Shown here: piece after piece, positions 62,047 through 64,000 of the stretch | How positions within the stretch are numbered: the first letter of the stretch is position 1 | Layout of the letters: each line of letters begins with the position of its first letter | NCBI GenBank assembly: GCA_028281445.1 | Contig: JANQJW010000049.1 | Span: 1-64,000, forward strand | Source: Planctomycetota bacterium | GTDB taxonomy: Bacteria > Planctomycetota > PLA2 > JAEUHO01 | Reading direction: 5' to 3' | Length of the DNA: 64,000 nt | Translations under genes and position numbers: made by a program | Notes under the pieces: model-generated | Seen by the model: the letters and a program-made list of their open reading frames with translations, nothing else | What the model was told of the DNA's origin: nothing | The model's database searches: none

Positions 62047-63552
62047 CTAGAAGGTCCCGGTTGCCCCGACCCACCAGAAGTCCGTATCCGCGCTGGGACC
62101 GGTCTGGTTGATGAAGTCGCCCGTGAAGAAGTGCGCGTACTCGAAGGCCACCGTCCAGTGGCGGTCGACCTTGTACTTCAGCATCAGGTCGATCTCGCTG
62201 CCGATGTCGCGCGACGTGTTGCCGCCGGCCGCGCGCAGGACCGCACCCGGCACCCGGTAGGCGGCATCGGCCGTGTTGGCGCGGAAGAACGCGTGCCACC
62301 AGACCGACAGCGTGAGCTTGCTCGTCGGGTGCAGGTGCATCGCAACCTGTCCGGCCAGCAGGTTCTTGCGCGCGATCAGATCTGCGTGACCCAGGTACTT
62401 GTGCGCCAGGTCGAACAGCGGATTGAACGTGCCTGCCTGCGTCGGCGAGCCGTTCGGGTCGCCGCTGGCGTAGTCGAGGCCCAGCTCGAAGCGCGGCGTC
62501 CAGGCGATGCACGGGCTCCAGCCGAACACCCCCGAGAACATCCCCGCGGAGATCGTGTCACCGGGTACGTGGCCGAACTGGTACGCACCCTCCGCCTCGT
62601 AGTTAAAACGCGTGTTGGGGATCTTGCCGTAGACGAGGCCGCCGACGGTGTAGCGATCCTGGCTGGTGGCATTCCGGTTGTCGTTGAGCGTGTAGAAGTA
62701 CCCCTCCCACGTCACGCAGGTGAGGCGGGTGTTCTTGTAGTTCAGGCCCCAGAAGAGACGATCCCCGACGAACCACTCGTCGAGCTGGTTCCTGCGGACC
62801 ACGACGGGCCACGAGATGAACGCGTCCACGTGGTGCTCGCCGCGCTTGGCCCAGACGCCCGCGCCGTCGAACGTGCGGCGCGTGTTGGCCCAGTCCAGCG
62901 GCGACACCAGGCGCTGCTTGCCGAACTGCAGCTCGCGGCGGCCCCCGTAGACACCGGCTTCGTAACAGCCGAACACCGGACCCTTCGCTTCGACGAAGGC
63001 GTTCTGCAGATCCCCCTGGTTAATGTCGATCGCCCGCGGGCCGCCGGGCAGTACGCGGTTCTCGACCTGGTCCGCGTAGATGCCTTCGATGAAGACGCGC
63101 AAGTGGTCGCCGAAGTGGATGTCCGTGTGCAGTCGGACGCGAGCGAGCATCCAGGAATCGTCGTTCGGCTGGGAGAATCCCACGTTGTTGAAGGACTCGA
63201 AGCGGAAGCGCACCTGGCCGCCCACGTCCACCCAGATGTTGCCGCGCTTCGTGAGGCGCATGGCCTTGAGGCGATCCGACCAGTCGCCCTTCTCGCAGTA
63301 CGGCACGCACAGGCACGGGCGCCAGTTCTCGAGGAAGCGCCGGTTGTTGTACTTGGGCGGGCACTTCGGCTTCTTGGGCTTCGTGCACTCGCAGCATGGA
63401 TAGGGCTTGCACTCCGGGCACTTGGCCGGCTTGGCCTTGACCGGCTGGCCGCAGCAGCCGCAGATGTCGTCGGCCAGCGCCTCCGGCGCCGTGCCGACCA
63501 GAACGAGTCCCACGAGCACGCAGAGTCCCGCAGTGAGAATGAACGTACGCAT
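62047..63552 (-). CDS. alginate-export-family outer membrane beta-barrel protein
   Basis: 501 residues from ATG 63552 (GGGAGG upstream). Signal peptide LCVLVGLVLVGTAPEALA. Residues ~28-75 are Cys/Lys/Pro-rich (ICGCCGQPV, KCPECKPYPCCEC), an unusual periplasmic extension. From ~100 on, the chain alternates as transmembrane strands (QVRFRFESFNNV, LQFGKQRLVSPLDWANTRRTF, FNYEAEGAYQFGHV) and ends TDFWWVGATGTF with a C-terminal aromatic, as in the alginate_exp (AlgE-like) porin family. The real cargo is unknown. Convergent with the 64-residue gene. Confidence 0.85.
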   Translation of the reverse strand: MRTFILTAGLCVLVGLVLVGTAPEALADDICGCCGQPVKAKPAKCPECKPYPCCECTKPKKPKCPPKYNNRRFLENWRPCLCVPYCEKGDWSDRLKAMRLTKRGNIWVDVGGQVRFRFESFNNVGFSQPNDDSWMLARVRLHTDIHFGDHLRVFIEGIYADQVENRVLPGGPRAIDINQGDLQNAFVEAKGPVFGCYEAGVYGGRRELQFGKQRLVSPLDWANTRRTFDGAGVWAKRGEHHVDAFISWPVVVRRNQLDEWFVGDRLFWGLNYKNTRLTCVTWEGYFYTLNDNRNATSQDRYTVGGLVYGKIPNTRFNYEAEGAYQFGHVPGDTISAGMFSGVFGWSPCIAWTPRFELGLDYASGDPNGSPTQAGTFNPLFDLAHKYLGHADLIARKNLLAGQVAMHLHPTSKLTLSVWWHAFFRANTADAAYRVPGAVLRAAGGNTSRDIGSEIDLMLKYKVDRHWTVAFEYAHFFTGDFINQTGPSADTDFWWVGATGTF

Positions 63553-63597
63553 TGCCTGCCCTCCCGGTAGGGGTCCTCCAACCCAGGAAATCGGCTG

Positions 63598-63613
63598 AGC
63601 ACGCTGCGTGCCG
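63598..63613 (-). promoter_or_regulatory. weak sigma-54-like element before the porin gene
   Basis: Minus strand CGGCACGCAGCGTGCT resembles the narK-doxX promoter in 13 of 16 positions and sits at the same distance (46 bp) from the start codon, but the -12 reads GTGC instead of TTGC. Suggestive only. Confidence 0.3.
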
Positions 63614-63755
63614 CTGCACAACTGCGCCTGAATTTGCAAACAGGTGGACGAATACCGGTTTCGGAGGAACGGCTCCGCGCCGTTCAGCGGCCTGCTGCGG
63701 CTTCTTCCGCACGAAGCCGTGCAAGAATCCGCAACGCGCCGGAAGGAGATCCCCT

Positions 63756-64000
63756 GTGAGCGACCCCTTCGAGGTCCTGGACGGCGAGCACCGCGCAATC
63801 GAGAAGGTCCTCACCGCTCTGGAGGCCACCGCGCGGGTGGAGCCGCCGCTGGCCTTCTTCCAGCGCGCGGTCGACTTCATCACGCGCTACGCCGACGGCA
63901 GCCACCACGCGAAGGAGGAGGAACACCTCTTCCCGCTCCTCGCCACGCGCGGGATGCCGCTCGAGATGGGGCCGATCGGCGTCATGCTCGCGGAGCATCG
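63756..64000 (+). CDS. hemerythrin-domain protein (5' part, cut by window end)
   Basis: First 81 codons of a gene starting at GTG 63756 after GGAAGGAGAT. The iron ligands expected in a hemerythrin four-helix bundle are appearing in order: LDGEHRAIE, GSHHAKEEEHLFPLL and LAEHR at the edge. Hemerythrins bind O2 or NO through a di-iron site. Beside a globin kinase and a nitrate transporter, a role in oxygen/NO handling or iron-sulfur repair is plausible. Confidence 0.88.
   Translation, partial: MSDPFEVLDGEHRAIEKVLTALEATARVEPPLAFFQRAVDFITRYADGSHHAKEEEHLFPLLATRGMPLEMGPIGVMLAEH

Overview
The window is GC-rich (third codon positions strongly biased to G/C) and codes densely on both strands. The gene content suggests a Gram-negative, probably Planctomycetota-like bacterium. 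It has an outer-membrane beta-barrel of the alginate-export type, a WaaP-like sugar kinase, a LolD-like ATPase and DAP-pathway DapF. It also has several serine/threonine kinases with RDD or proline-repeat extensions, ECF sigma factors fused to carboxypeptidase-regulatory-like repeats, a CHAT-TPR protein and DNA topoisomerase I with a histone-H1-like lysine tail. No ribosomal RNA or universal marker is present, so the phylum is an inference.

Layout. 1-4629: a small secreted protein, a TPR-CHAT protein, a small unknown and a soluble histidine kinase. 4863-13625: core genes dapF, a zinc-ribbon protein, nadC with a ComEA-like HhH protein, an ABC ATPase/permease/TPR trio, rsfS, an EF-hand lipoprotein and a DinG-type helicase. 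13734-25966: leucine/valine-type dehydrogenase, topA, a large exported protein, a WaaP-like kinase plus methyltransferase, a kinase-RDD protein, and a BlaI / M56 peptidase / STN-coiled-coil operon with a recognisable operator. 26055-32223: Ser/Thr kinase with a Pro-repeat linker, a HEAT-VWA exported protein and an orphan LolD-like ATPase.

33282-35278 is a small tRNA-flanked element. A 39-bp 5' half of a CAU tRNA on the left is repeated as a complete tRNA on the right; in between lie a VapBC45-type toxin-antitoxin pair and a short coupled frame, with GTGCGCAC repeats near both ends. 35308-43177 is a second, less GC-biased accessory block. An atypical sigma factor and a membrane zinc-finger anti-sigma candidate diverge from a five-gene row: two tandem paralogous ~120-residue proteins, a 317-residue and a 1450-residue low-complexity protein that share a cysteine cluster, and an overlapping 102-residue gene placed like an immunity gene. 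This looks like an undescribed sigma-controlled, polymorphic-toxin-like system.

43561-53787: a 53-residue membrane protein, an SLC13-type transporter, and two tandem-paralogous ECF sigma-TM-carboxypeptidase-like fusion proteins around an AraC/GyrI regulator, then a DUF1444-like lipoprotein. 53890-64000: a coherent low-oxygen/nitrogen-oxide module. It has an NtrC-type regulator, a globin-coupled kinase and a second kinase in one operon, a NarK transporter fused to DoxX, CBS and universal-stress proteins, an alginate-export-type porin and a hemerythrin start. Sigma-54-like promoters precede the regulator operon and the narK fusion, weaker ones precede the CBS gene and the porin, and two adjacent 20-bp dyads lie in the divergent control region.
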